In this document: piece after piece, positions 47,182-55,933 of the stretch
Layout: each line of letters opens with the position of its first letter
How positions within the stretch are numbered: position 1 is the stretch's first letter
Source: CAZODA01 sp964578485
Lineage (GTDB): Bacteria; Bacteroidota; Bacteroidia; Bacteroidales; Marinilabiliaceae
Direction: 5' to 3'
Assembly: GCA_964578485.1 (NCBI GenBank)
Contig: CAZODA010000006.1
Coordinates: 50,222-114,221 of the forward strand
DNA length: 64,000 nt
Made by a program: the position numbers and the translations under genes
The notes under the pieces: model-generated
Databases searched by the model: none
Seen by the model: the letters and a program-made list of their open reading frames with translations, nothing else
What the model was told of the DNA's origin: nothing

Positions 47182-48345
47182 ATGAAAGCTTTAAGAAAAT
47201 TTCTTGACAATCACATTAAGCCACATGTTTCGGAAGGTGGACGTTTTAAAATGTTGCATTCAACCTACGATGCCTTTGAAACACTGTTGTTCGTCCCAAA
47301 TAAGACAAACCGTAATGGTGTTCATATAAGGGATGCAATTGATATGAAACGAACTATGATAATAGTTGTGATGTCGCTTGTTCCAACTTTGTTATTTGGT
47401 ATTTGGAACACCGGTTATCAACATTTCCTGGCAGTGGGAGTGGGAAATGTAAGTATAATGGATGCTCTGATTTATGGCTTTTTAAAAGTGTTTCCAATTA
47501 TTGTGGTTTCATACGCTACGGGCTTGTTTATAGAATTTGCAACTGCCCAGATTAGAGGACATGAAGTAAATGAAGGATTCTTGGTGACAGGAATGTTGAT
47601 TCCATTGATTTTACCTGTAAATATCCCTTTATGGATGGTTGCCCTTGCCACTGCATTTGCTGTAATAATTGGCAAAGAAGTTTTTGGGGGTACAGGTATG
47701 AATATATGGAATCCGGCACTGGTAGCAAGAGCCTTTTTATTTTTCGCTTACCCTGCACATATGTCGGGAGATTCGGTGTGGATTTCTATTACAAATAAAA
47801 CGGAAGCCTTGGTCGATAACTTTTCGGGAGCTACACCACTTGCTGCCGCTGTTGATGGTAATATTTCATCCTTTTCTTTTCTTGACAGTTTTTTAGGATT
47901 TATACCGGGCTCAATAGGAGAAACATCTGCTTTGGCAATTCTGCTTGGAGCCTTGTTGTTGATATATACAGGAGTGGGAAATTGGAAAATTATGTTTTCA
48001 GTGTTTGCCGGAGGTTATCTTATGGCTTTGTTGTTTAATTATATAGGCTTAAATCCTCTTATGGAAGTGCCGGCACATCATCATCTTGTTTTGGGAGGAT
48101 TTGCTTTTGGTGCAGTTTTTATGGCTACCGATCCTGTTTCGGGTAGTCGTACCGAACAAGGTAAATGGATATATGGCTTTTTAATCGGAGTTTTTGCCAT
48201 ACTCATAAGAGTAGTAAATCCGGCATACCCGGAAGGAATGATGATGGCTATTTTGTTGATGAATACCTTTGCTCCACTTATTGATTATTTTGTTGTGGAG
48301 GCAAATATTAAAAAACGAATGAAACGCGCAGTTATTAAAGCATAA
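47182..48345 (+). CDS. nqrB: Na+-translocating NADH:quinone oxidoreductase subunit B
   Basis: 387 aa with about ten membrane helices. The covalent FMN site is T218 in FSGATPLA, matching the S-G-A-T flavinylation motif used by ApbE, whose gene closes this operon. Other family signatures are GGTGMNIWNPALVARAF and FGAVFMATDPVSGSRTEQG. NqrB carries riboflavin and FMN and forms part of the Na+ channel in the inner membrane. The N-terminal cytoplasmic arm (residues 1-55) is shorter than in Vibrio. The gene starts 65 bases after nqrA. Confidence 0.96.
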   Translation: MKALRKFLDNHIKPHVSEGGRFKMLHSTYDAFETLLFVPNKTNRNGVHIRDAIDMKRTMIIVVMSLVPTLLFGIWNTGYQHFLAVGVGNVSIMDALIYGFLKVFPIIVVSYATGLFIEFATAQIRGHEVNEGFLVTGMLIPLILPVNIPLWMVALATAFAVIIGKEVFGGTGMNIWNPALVARAFLFFAYPAHMSGDSVWISITNKTEALVDNFSGATPLAAAVDGNISSFSFLDSFLGFIPGSIGETSALAILLGALLLIYTGVGNWKIMFSVFAGGYLMALLFNYIGLNPLMEVPAHHHLVLGGFAFGAVFMATDPVSGSRTEQGKWIYGFLIGVFAILIRVVNPAYPEGMMMAILLMNTFAPLIDYFVVEANIKKRMKRAVIKA

Positions 48346-48360
48346 GTAAATTAAGACAAA

Positions 48361-49083
48361 ATGGATAAACAGGGAAATCTTTATACATTTTTATATGCAT
48401 CTATAATAGTAATTATTGTAGCTACATTATTGTCATTTGCCTCACAGATACTAAAGCCTAGGCAAACAACCAATGAATTGGTGGCACGTAAAATTGATAT
48501 TTTACAATCGGCAAATATCGCAAGTACAAATAATGATGCAAGTGAAAAATATAAGCAATTTGTGGGTGAAAGAAGCTATGTGTATGATTTTAAAGGGCAA
48601 ATTATTGAAGACTTGGATGCCCTTGAAGTTGATATGATAAAAGAAGCACGAAAACCACTTGAAGAAAGAGCTTATCCGGTTTATGAGGTTGACCTCGAAA
48701 ATGGAGAAAAGAAATATGTTTTACAGATGAGGGGAAATGGATTGTGGGGCCCGATATGGGGTTATATCTCGGTTGATAATGATGGCAGCACTATTTATGG
48801 TGCTACATTTGGGCATCAAGGGGAAACTCCCGGTTTGGGGGCTGAAATTTCGGGGCGTAGCTATCAGGAACAATTCAAGGGGAAAAAGATATTTGATGAA
48901 TTGGGTAATCTTACAAGTATTATGGTGGTAAAGGGTGGTCCCCTTTCCGGTACCGATCATGCTGTGGATGCTGTATCGGGTGGAACTATTACCAGTAATG
49001 GTCTCGAGAAAATGATGAAAGATTATTTTTCAGGATATGAGCAATTGTTAAAAAATATAGAAAGAAATAATAATGAAGAGTGA
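48361..49083 (+). CDS. nqrC: Na+-translocating NADH:quinone oxidoreductase subunit C
   Basis: 240 aa with one N-terminal membrane helix (about residues 11-29), then a periplasmic FMN-binding domain. The flavinylated threonine is T209 in AVSGGTITS, with glycine in place of the alanine often found in SGAT. GNGLWGPIWGYIS and GHQGETPGLGAEI are also diagnostic. NqrC passes electrons between the iron centre of NqrD/E and the FMN of NqrB. Its 3' end overlaps nqrD by 11 bases, which suggests translational coupling. Confidence 0.95.
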   Translation: MDKQGNLYTFLYASIIVIIVATLLSFASQILKPRQTTNELVARKIDILQSANIASTNNDASEKYKQFVGERSYVYDFKGQIIEDLDALEVDMIKEARKPLEERAYPVYEVDLENGEKKYVLQMRGNGLWGPIWGYISVDNDGSTIYGATFGHQGETPGLGAEISGRSYQEQFKGKKIFDELGNLTSIMVVKGGPLSGTDHAVDAVSGGTITSNGLEKMMKDYFSGYEQLLKNIERNNNEE

Positions 49084-49732
49084 TAAAGAGCCTTTGTTTT
49101 CGGCAAAGAATTTAAAGCTAATAACAGATCCCATAGGGCCTCAAAACCCTATTACCGTACAAGTGTTAGGGATTTGTTCGGCATTGGCAGTTACTGCAAA
49201 ATTAGAACCTGCAATTGTTATGTCTTTGTCGGTTTTGTTTGTAGTGGTGTTTTCAAACCTTACAATTTCGATACTTAGGAATACTATTCCGGCACGTATT
49301 AGAATTATTGTACAATTAGTTGTGGTCGCATCTCTGGTAACATTGGTTGATCAGATATTGAAAGCTTATGCTTATGATGTGAGCCGACAGCTTTCAGTGT
49401 TTGTAGGCCTAATTATTACCAATTGTATAATTATGGGAAGACTCGAAGCTTTTGCACTTGCAAACAGCCCTTGGCCTTCCGTACTCGACGGGGTAGGAAA
49501 CTCGGTTGGCTATGGTATCATACTTGTTATTGTCGGATTCGTTAGGGAATTGTTTGGCTCCGGAACACTATCAATGCCCGGTCTTGGCACTATACAAATA
49601 ATCCCGGAGGCCTTCTATGAATTTGGCTATGTCGATAATGGATTAATGATTCTTCCGCCTATGGCTCTTATTGTTGTAGGCCTAATTATATGGGTCCAAA
49701 GATCAAAAGATCGTTCGTTGATTGAATCATAA
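49073..49732 (+). CDS. nqrD: Na+-translocating NADH:quinone oxidoreductase subunit D
   Basis: 219 aa with six membrane helices. The motifs LGICSALAVTAKLEPAIVM and IITNCIIMGRLEAFA carry the two conserved half-repeat cysteines (GICSAL, TNCIIMGR) that, with NqrE, hold the intramembrane iron centre. NqrD and NqrE are homologous and are inserted with opposite topology. The start overlaps nqrC. The C-terminal LIIWVQRSKDRSLIES lacks any extra domain. Confidence 0.95.
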   Translation: MKSDKEPLFSAKNLKLITDPIGPQNPITVQVLGICSALAVTAKLEPAIVMSLSVLFVVVFSNLTISILRNTIPARIRIIVQLVVVASLVTLVDQILKAYAYDVSRQLSVFVGLIITNCIIMGRLEAFALANSPWPSVLDGVGNSVGYGIILVIVGFVRELFGSGTLSMPGLGTIQIIPEAFYEFGYVDNGLMILPPMALIVVGLIIWVQRSKDRSLIES

Positions 49733-49762
49733 TTGCTTTGCTAATTTTTAAGCATAAAAGAA

Positions 49763-50377
49763 ATGGAATATCTGAATATTTTTGTTAAGTCTATTTTTAT
49801 AGAAAATATGGTATTTGCCTATTTTTTAGGCATGTGTTCCTATCTCGCTGTTTCTAAAACCGTTAAAACATCCTTTGGTCTTGGAATAGCAGTAGCTTTT
49901 GTTCTGGGAATTACTGTACCGGTTAATTATTTACTGGAAAATTATGTGCTTAAAGAAGGTGCTTTAAGCTGGCTCGGGGAAGGATTTGAAAATGTGGACC
50001 TCGAAATATTAAGCCTAATTATGTTTATTGCTGTTATTGCATCAATAGTTCAATTAGTTGAAATGATAATTGAGAAATTCTCACCTACACTTTATATTTC
50101 TCTTGGGATATTTTTACCATTGATTGCTGTTAATTGTGCGATTTTAGCAGGTTCGCTATTTATGCAGGAAAGAGCATATGCGAATATTGCTGAAGCAACA
50201 ATTTTTGGTGTAGGATCGGGTATAGGTTGGTTACTTGCTATTGTTGGGATTGCCGCTATACGTGAAAAATTGAGATATTCCAATGTCCCTGATCCTTTAA
50301 AGGGATTGGGTATCACTTTTATCATAACAGGTTTAATGGGACTTGCATTTATGAGTTTTATGGGAATTCAGCTTTAG
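49763..50377 (+). CDS. nqrE: Na+-translocating NADH:quinone oxidoreductase subunit E
   Basis: 204 aa with six membrane helices. Typical motifs are FIENMVFAYFLGMCSYLAVSK, containing the first conserved cysteine, and LPLIAVNCAILAGSLFM, containing the second. With NqrD it forms the pseudo-symmetric pair that binds the iron centre midway across the membrane. The spacing of 30 bases from nqrD and 23 bases to nqrF fits a single transcript. No unusual residues were noted at the key positions. Confidence 0.95.
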   Translation: MEYLNIFVKSIFIENMVFAYFLGMCSYLAVSKTVKTSFGLGIAVAFVLGITVPVNYLLENYVLKEGALSWLGEGFENVDLEILSLIMFIAVIASIVQLVEMIIEKFSPTLYISLGIFLPLIAVNCAILAGSLFMQERAYANIAEATIFGVGSGIGWLLAIVGIAAIREKLRYSNVPDPLKGLGITFIITGLMGLAFMSFMGIQL

Positions 50378-50400
50378 AGATATTTGAAAAATAAAATAAT

Positions 50401-51663
50401 ATGAATATTCTTCTTGTTGTACAGTGGTCTGTTGTTTTTGCCAGCGTTATCATTTTCCTTATTCTAACGCTTTTGTTGGTTTCTGTGTTGTTATATGCAA
50501 AGAAAAGATTAACACCATCCGGCACTGTTGAAATTGATATTAATCACGGGGATAAAAAACTTGATGTTGAACCCGGACAAACCTTATTAACAGCCCTTGG
50601 AAATAGTAAAATATTTCTTCCCTCAGCATGCGGAGGAGTGGGTACTTGTGCCATGTGTAAATGTCAGGTAGAACATGGTGCAGGTGGGATATTGCCAACT
50701 GAAGTAGGCTTTTTTACTCGTAAAGAACAATTAAACAACTGGAGGCTTGCCTGCCAGGTGAAGTTAAGAGATGATATTAAAATGTTGGTTCCTCAAGAGG
50801 TTATGGGTATTAAAAAATGGGAATGTGAAGTAATATCCAATAAAAATGTTGCTACATATATTAAAGAGTTTGTAGTTAAACTGCCGGAAGGAGAAAATCT
50901 TGATTTTGAATCAGGAGGCTATATTCAAATCGATGTTCCAAAAACAGAAGTTGATTATAAAGATATTGAAGTAGGCGAACTGTATAGAGATGAGTGGGAG
51001 AAATTTAAAATGTTCGACCTTAAAATGAAAAATCCCGAACCTGCCTACCGTGCCTTTTCTATGGCAAATCATCCGGCCGAAGGCAATATTATTATGCTGA
51101 ATATTCGTATTGCAACGCCACCATTCGATAGAGTTAAAGGTGGATTTATGAATGTAAATCCCGGAGTTTGTTCTTCATTTATATTTTCCTTGAAGCCGGG
51201 CGATAAAGTGATGATTTCAGGTCCTTACGGCGAATTCTTCCTTAAAGATAGTGATAGGGAAATGATGTTTATTGGAGGTGGTGCAGGAATGGCACCAATG
51301 CGCTCACATATTTTTCATCTTTTCCAAACCCTTAAAACCGGTAGAAATGTTACTTTCTGGTATGGAGCAAGATCGAGAAAGGAAATATTTTATGAAGAAG
51401 ATTTTCGTGCCATAGAAAGAGAATTTCCTAATTTTAAATTTGTTATTGCCCTATCAGAACCTCTACCCGAGGATAACTGGGATGGACATGTAGGGTTTAT
51501 ACATCAAGTGATACTTGATGAATATCTTATGAAGCATGAAGAACCCGAAGAAGTTGAATTCTATATTTGCGGACCTCCAATGATGAATGCTGCGGTAATT
51601 AAAATGTTGTACGATCTGGGTGTACCCGATGAAATGGTTGCTTTTGATGATTTTGGTGCATAA
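50401..51663 (+). CDS. nqrF: Na+-translocating NADH:quinone oxidoreductase subunit F
   Basis: 420 aa. An N-terminal membrane helix is followed by a ferredoxin-type 2Fe-2S domain with C77, C83, C86 and C118 (SACGGVGTCAMC, LACQ), the exact spacing of Vibrio NqrF. The FAD domain has RAFSMANHP, and the NADH domain has GGGAGMAPMRSHI and YICGPPMMN. NqrF oxidises NADH on the cytoplasmic side and feeds electrons into the pump. The C-terminal VAFDDFGA is typical. Its last bases overlap the candidate starts of apbE. Confidence 0.96.
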   Translation: MNILLVVQWSVVFASVIIFLILTLLLVSVLLYAKKRLTPSGTVEIDINHGDKKLDVEPGQTLLTALGNSKIFLPSACGGVGTCAMCKCQVEHGAGGILPTEVGFFTRKEQLNNWRLACQVKLRDDIKMLVPQEVMGIKKWECEVISNKNVATYIKEFVVKLPEGENLDFESGGYIQIDVPKTEVDYKDIEVGELYRDEWEKFKMFDLKMKNPEPAYRAFSMANHPAEGNIIMLNIRIATPPFDRVKGGFMNVNPGVCSSFIFSLKPGDKVMISGPYGEFFLKDSDREMMFIGGGAGMAPMRSHIFHLFQTLKTGRNVTFWYGARSRKEIFYEEDFRAIEREFPNFKFVIALSEPLPEDNWDGHVGFIHQVILDEYLMKHEEPEEVEFYICGPPMMNAAVIKMLYDLGVPDEMVAFDDFGA

Positions 51664-52678
51664 AAAAAATATAAGGTCTTGGTGGCAAAAGACAAGTGGC
51701 TCTTTTATAATTGTGCTTGCCCTTTTTACCTCTTGTCAATCGGCACAAAATACTTTTCAGAAAAATGAAGGATCTGTGTTTGCCACTTATTATAGTATTG
51801 TGTATCAAAGTGAAACCGATTATCATGAAGAGATAAAACATTTGTTTACTATCTTTAATTCATCCTTATCTACCTATGATCCATCTTCTGTTATCAGTAG
51901 AATAAATAGCCAAGAAAAGGGGGTTAAAGCAGATTCTTTCTTTATTAATGTTTTTGAAAAAGCCCAAGAATTTACTGAAATAACCGGCGGAGCTTTTGAT
52001 ATGTCAGTTGCACCATTGGTTAATGTCTGGGGTTTTGGATTTGAGAAGGAGGAAAATGTTAAGCCTGAACTTATTGATTCCTTGAAGGAATTGACAGGTA
52101 TGCAATATGTTTCAATAAAGGATGGAACTGTTGTAAAAGAGAAACCCGGACTTATGTTGGATGCTTCCGGTATAGCAAAAGGTTATGGTGTTGATGTTGT
52201 GGCTGATTTTCTCAGGAAGGAAGGTGTCATCAATTTTATGGTTGAAATTGGAGGGGAAATAGCTGTTGAAGGAGTAAACAGTAAAGGACAACAATGGCGC
52301 ATTGGAATAGATAAACCGATATTTGATACCCTTGTTTTAGACAGGGAAACAGCCCTTATTGTAACTTTATCGGGAAAAGCACTTGCAACAAGTGGCAATT
52401 ATCGTAATTTTTATATTAAGGATGGTATAAGATATTCTCATATTATAGACCCAAGAAGCGGATATCCCGTACAAAACAACATGCTAAGTGCTACTCTTAT
52501 TGCCCCCGACTGTATTACTGCCGATGCTTTTGCAACTGCGTGCATGGTATTGGGGGCTGATGAAAGCCTACAACTCATAAATCAACATGCTTATTTGGAA
52601 GCTTGTTTTATTGTTGATGATGGAAATGACAATGTTGATATTCTTTATTCATCAAATTTTCATCAATATATAAAATAA
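51647..52678 (+). CDS. apbE: FAD:protein FMN transferase, lipoprotein
   Basis: 343 aa from the ATG at 51647, which overlaps nqrF by 17 bases. GTG at 51620, ATG at 51629 and GTG at 51656 are in-frame alternatives. A basic N-terminus is followed by the lipobox LALFTSC (Cys30). ApbE motifs are LDASGIAKGYGVDVVADFL, GGEIAVEG, ATSGNYRNFY, HIIDPRSGYPVQ and TADAFATACMVLG. The enzyme moves FMN from FAD onto the threonines of NqrB and NqrC in the periplasm, so its place at the end of the nqr operon makes functional sense. Confidence 0.93.
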   Translation: MILVHKKNIRSWWQKTSGSFIIVLALFTSCQSAQNTFQKNEGSVFATYYSIVYQSETDYHEEIKHLFTIFNSSLSTYDPSSVISRINSQEKGVKADSFFINVFEKAQEFTEITGGAFDMSVAPLVNVWGFGFEKEENVKPELIDSLKELTGMQYVSIKDGTVVKEKPGLMLDASGIAKGYGVDVVADFLRKEGVINFMVEIGGEIAVEGVNSKGQQWRIGIDKPIFDTLVLDRETALIVTLSGKALATSGNYRNFYIKDGIRYSHIIDPRSGYPVQNNMLSATLIAPDCITADAFATACMVLGADESLQLINQHAYLEACFIVDDGNDNVDILYSSNFHQYIK

Positions 52679-52682
52679 AAAA

Positions 52683-52709
52683 GAGGCTGTCCCCTAAGAG
52701 AACAGCCTC
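52683..52709. terminator. Bidirectional terminator between apbE and the convergent Cys-rich gene
   Basis: An 8-bp perfect stem GAGGCTGT/ACAGCCTC with an 11-base loop, starting 5 bases after the apbE stop. On the minus strand it is followed by a T-rich run; on the plus strand by TGTTTGTTTTT. It is related in core sequence to the hairpins at 12067 and 18736. Confidence 0.75.
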
Positions 52710-52732
52710 ATGTTTGTTTTTGGTAAAGCATT

Positions 52733-52936
52733 TCAATCGACCTCACTTTCACATGATATCCGTGCTCCACAACCACAGCCTCCTGCTTGTCCTGCTCCAC
52801 CACAGGTTCTCAGTTGATAATCGCCCTTCTTGATAAGCGACTTAACTGATAAGCCTAATAGTGCCAGAAATATCAGAATAACCGATAAAATAAGAATAAC
52901 TAAGAACTGTGTCATAACAAAAAAAATATCCGGCAT
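52733..52936 (-). CDS. Small Cys-rich single-helix membrane protein, NqrM-like candidate
   Basis: 67 aa (60 aa if the second ATG at 52915 is used). One N-terminal membrane helix (LVILILSVILIFLALLGL) is followed by a basic stretch (KSLIKKGD) and a cytoplasmic Cys-rich tail, RTCGGAGQAGGCGCGARISC. NqrM (DUF539) has the same plan: a single helix, a basic segment, then CGG-x-G and a C-x-C motif. It is needed to insert iron into NqrD/NqrE. This gene sits 54 bases past apbE on the opposite strand. The assignment as a Bacteroidota NqrM equivalent is inference from architecture and position. A FeoB-associated Cys-rich protein is the main alternative, but no feoB is in the window. Confidence 0.6.
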   Translation of the reverse strand: MPDIFFVMTQFLVILILSVILIFLALLGLSVKSLIKKGDYQLRTCGGAGQAGGCGCGARISCESEVD

Positions 52937-53006
52937 TAAACAAACAATCTTTGTAGCTATAACATAAAGACTGTTTAAATGTTTAATTCGAGTTCAAGAA
53001 AATGAT

Positions 53007-55649
53007 CTAATCTTGGGAGGAGATTTTCTCCTTAATTAGTTTAATGCCCTTTTTTATAGCTATATCCAAACCATTGGGATTTCTACCTCCTGCCGTTGCA
53101 AAAAAAGCCTGACCACCTCCACCTCCTTTTATTTCAGGAGATATTTTTTTAACAATATCAACAGCATTCAATATTCCTTTATCAGCTAATTCATCAGATA
53201 TTATTATTGCTAATTGAACTTTGTCATTATGGGTGCTGCCTAAAATTGCTATGAGATCCGAATCCATTTCCGACCGTAATCTAAAGGCTATATCTTTAAG
53301 ATAATTAAATAAAACAGGCTTTACTTTTGAACCTACAATGGTAATATCTTCATATTCTTCAGCACTATCTTTTAGATTGCGTATCTCTACTTGTATTATG
53401 TTTTGCTGTATAGATTTTAATTGCTTCGAAAGAGTAGCATTATCCTGAATGAGAGCCTCTACATTCTTTTTTAGGTTTGTTGAGTTTTTGAACATTCTCC
53501 CTAATTCAAATAAAATATTGCTTTGCTGGTCAATAAGCTCTTCGGCCCTTTCACCCACTACAGCTTCAATACGCCTTATTCCTGCTGCAATGGATGCTTC
53601 ACTGAATATCTTGAAAAAACCAATTTCGCCGGTGGCATTGACGTGAGTGCCACCGCAAAGCTCAATAGAATCACCAAATTTAATTGCTCGGACCGTATCG
53701 CCATATTTTTCACCAAAAAGAGCAAGAGCCCCCATTTCCTTTGCTTCAGAAATAGGAATCTCCCTATATTCATTGATCTGAAAGTTTCTGCGTATGTCCT
53801 TATTGACAGCATGTTCTATTTTTCTTATTTCTTCTTTGGATAATTTTTGATAATGAGAAAAATCAAACCTTAAATAATCGGGATGAACCAATGATCCCTT
53901 CTGTTCTACATGGCTTCCAAGTATTTCTCTTAATGCTTTATGCAAAAGATGAGTGGCAGTGTGATTATTTGCTGTCATTTGTCGCCTTCCTGAGTCAACA
54001 ACTGCCCTAAATGTTGAATCCGGATTTTTGGGAAGCTCATTGGCAAAATGAATAATTAGATTGTTTTCTTTTTTTGTATTTATTATGTCGATTTTTTCAT
54101 CAGCACTTTCAATATAACCCGAATCTCCTACCTGACCTCCACCTTCAGGATAAAACGGAGTTGCGTTAAATACCAATTGGACAAGCTTCTTGTTTTTGGT
54201 CTTTACCTCCCTGTATTTTATTATCTTAACATCAGCTTCTAAAAAATCATAGCCAATAAATTTGCCCTGATCATCAGAAATTAGATCAACCCAATCACCG
54301 GCTTCAACTGAAGAAGCACGACGAGCACGTTTTTGTTGCTCTTCCATTTCCAAATGAAATTCTTCCAAATTGACCTTTAAATTATGCTCCTTCAATATCA
54401 GCTCGGTTAAATCTAAGGGAAAACCAAAGGTGTCATATAACTCAAAAACAACCTTTCCCTGAATTATTTCTGACTTCTCAGATTGAGCCTCTGCAATTAT
54501 TCTGTCGAGCATAGTAATGCCGGTAGAAAGTGTCCTTAAAAAAGATTCTTCTTCCTCTTCGATGACCTTTTGAATGAACTCTTTGCTTTCACCAAGTTCA
54601 GGATAAGCATCGCCCATGGTAGTTATCAATTCCGGTAATAACTTGCCTAAAAATGGTTCCTTTATATTTAGAAATGTATAAGCATAACGTACTGCACGCC
54701 TTAAAATCCTCCTTATAACATAGCCCGCTTTATTGTTTGAAGGCAGCTGCCCATCGGTAATGGCAAAAGATATAGTGCGTATATGATCCGATATAACACG
54801 CATGGCTATATCACTTTCATTGGAACGACCATAAGCAATCCCGGATATAGAAGCGACTTTTTGAATAAGAGGCTGAAAAATACTTGTGTCATAATTTGAC
54901 TTTTTGTTTTGAATAACCCTGCATAAGCGCTCAAAACCCATACCTGTATCGACATGCTGATGGGGCAACTGACTTAATGACCCATCAGCTTTGCGGTTAA
55001 ATTGAATAAAAACTAAATTCCAAACTTCAATAACTTCCGGGTGATCTTTGTTTACAAGAGTTTCACCGGATATCAGCTTTTTATCTTCTTCACTTCTTAA
55101 ATCAATATGAATTTCAGAACATGGCCCACAAGGACCGGTCTCGCCCATCTCCCAAAAATTATCTTCTTTATTGCCATTTATTATTCGCTCAGAAGGAAGA
55201 TGCTTTGACCAAATTTTACGGGATTCATGGTCAGGATCAGTACCTTCACTTTTACATCCCTCAAAAACAGTTGCATAAAGAAGACTTTTGTCAATTTTTA
55301 ATACCTCGGTTAAAAATTCCCAAGCCCAGTTTATTGCATCTTCTTTAAAATAATCACCAAAAGACCAGTTACCAAGCATCTCAAACATGGTATGATGATA
55401 AGTATCATGACCAACTTCTTCCAAGTCGTTGTGCTTGCCCGAAACTCGTAAACATTTTTGGGAATTTACAACCCTTGGCCATTTTGTAGGCTCATTTCCA
55501 AGAAAAATATCTTTGAATTGATTCATCCCGGCATTGGTAAACATTAAAGTGGGATCATCTTTTATTACCATTGGTGCAGAACCAACAATTTTGTGCTCTT
55601 TAGATTCAAAAAAATGCAAAAAACTATTTCTTAACTCAGATGCAGTCAT
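53007..55649 (-). CDS. alaS: Alanyl-tRNA synthetase
   Basis: 880 aa, full length for a bacterial AlaRS; charges tRNA-Ala in the cytoplasm. The class II catalytic core begins with LRNSFLHFFESKEHKIVGSA and FTNAGMNQFKDIFLG. The editing domain carries HTATHLLHKALREILG and CGGTHVNATGEIG with the zinc-binding histidines and cysteine. The C-Ala end has GGGGGQAFFATAGG. No frame disruption is visible. It is divergent from the M23 peptidase gene, a pairing I recall as common in Bacteroidota. The start ATG gives the standard MTASELR N-terminus. Confidence 0.97.
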   Translation of the reverse strand: MTASELRNSFLHFFESKEHKIVGSAPMVIKDDPTLMFTNAGMNQFKDIFLGNEPTKWPRVVNSQKCLRVSGKHNDLEEVGHDTYHHTMFEMLGNWSFGDYFKEDAINWAWEFLTEVLKIDKSLLYATVFEGCKSEGTDPDHESRKIWSKHLPSERIINGNKEDNFWEMGETGPCGPCSEIHIDLRSEEDKKLISGETLVNKDHPEVIEVWNLVFIQFNRKADGSLSQLPHQHVDTGMGFERLCRVIQNKKSNYDTSIFQPLIQKVASISGIAYGRSNESDIAMRVISDHIRTISFAITDGQLPSNNKAGYVIRRILRRAVRYAYTFLNIKEPFLGKLLPELITTMGDAYPELGESKEFIQKVIEEEEESFLRTLSTGITMLDRIIAEAQSEKSEIIQGKVVFELYDTFGFPLDLTELILKEHNLKVNLEEFHLEMEEQQKRARRASSVEAGDWVDLISDDQGKFIGYDFLEADVKIIKYREVKTKNKKLVQLVFNATPFYPEGGGQVGDSGYIESADEKIDIINTKKENNLIIHFANELPKNPDSTFRAVVDSGRRQMTANNHTATHLLHKALREILGSHVEQKGSLVHPDYLRFDFSHYQKLSKEEIRKIEHAVNKDIRRNFQINEYREIPISEAKEMGALALFGEKYGDTVRAIKFGDSIELCGGTHVNATGEIGFFKIFSEASIAAGIRRIEAVVGERAEELIDQQSNILFELGRMFKNSTNLKKNVEALIQDNATLSKQLKSIQQNIIQVEIRNLKDSAEEYEDITIVGSKVKPVLFNYLKDIAFRLRSEMDSDLIAILGSTHNDKVQLAIIISDELADKGILNAVDIVKKISPEIKGGGGGQAFFATAGGRNPNGLDIAIKKGIKLIKEKISSQD

Positions 55650-55933
55650 TTTTATGTTAAATATTTATTGATAATCAAAAAAAAACAAAACTTTTTTTGT
55701 AAACATCGTATAATAAGCCTAACGGCCAACTTTTATTTTAATTTAATTCAAATTGGGCAATAATATATTATTTGAATAATAACATATTTTGGCAGCTTTG
55801 AAACAACAAAGTTGCAAAAAAGAACTTGAATATTAATTTTTTTAGAAGAAAAGCATGTTAAAAATCAGATTATTCATCGGAGAATTGTTGAATATTTACT
55901 TTTTTTTCTAATTTAGCATTAAAATATACTCAT

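Noticed and set aside
52942..52976. Inverted repeat (11 bp with one mismatch) as terminator of alaS
   Set aside because: The loop is 13 bases and no T run follows on the minus strand; it sits over the start region of the small Cys-rich gene and could equally be chance.
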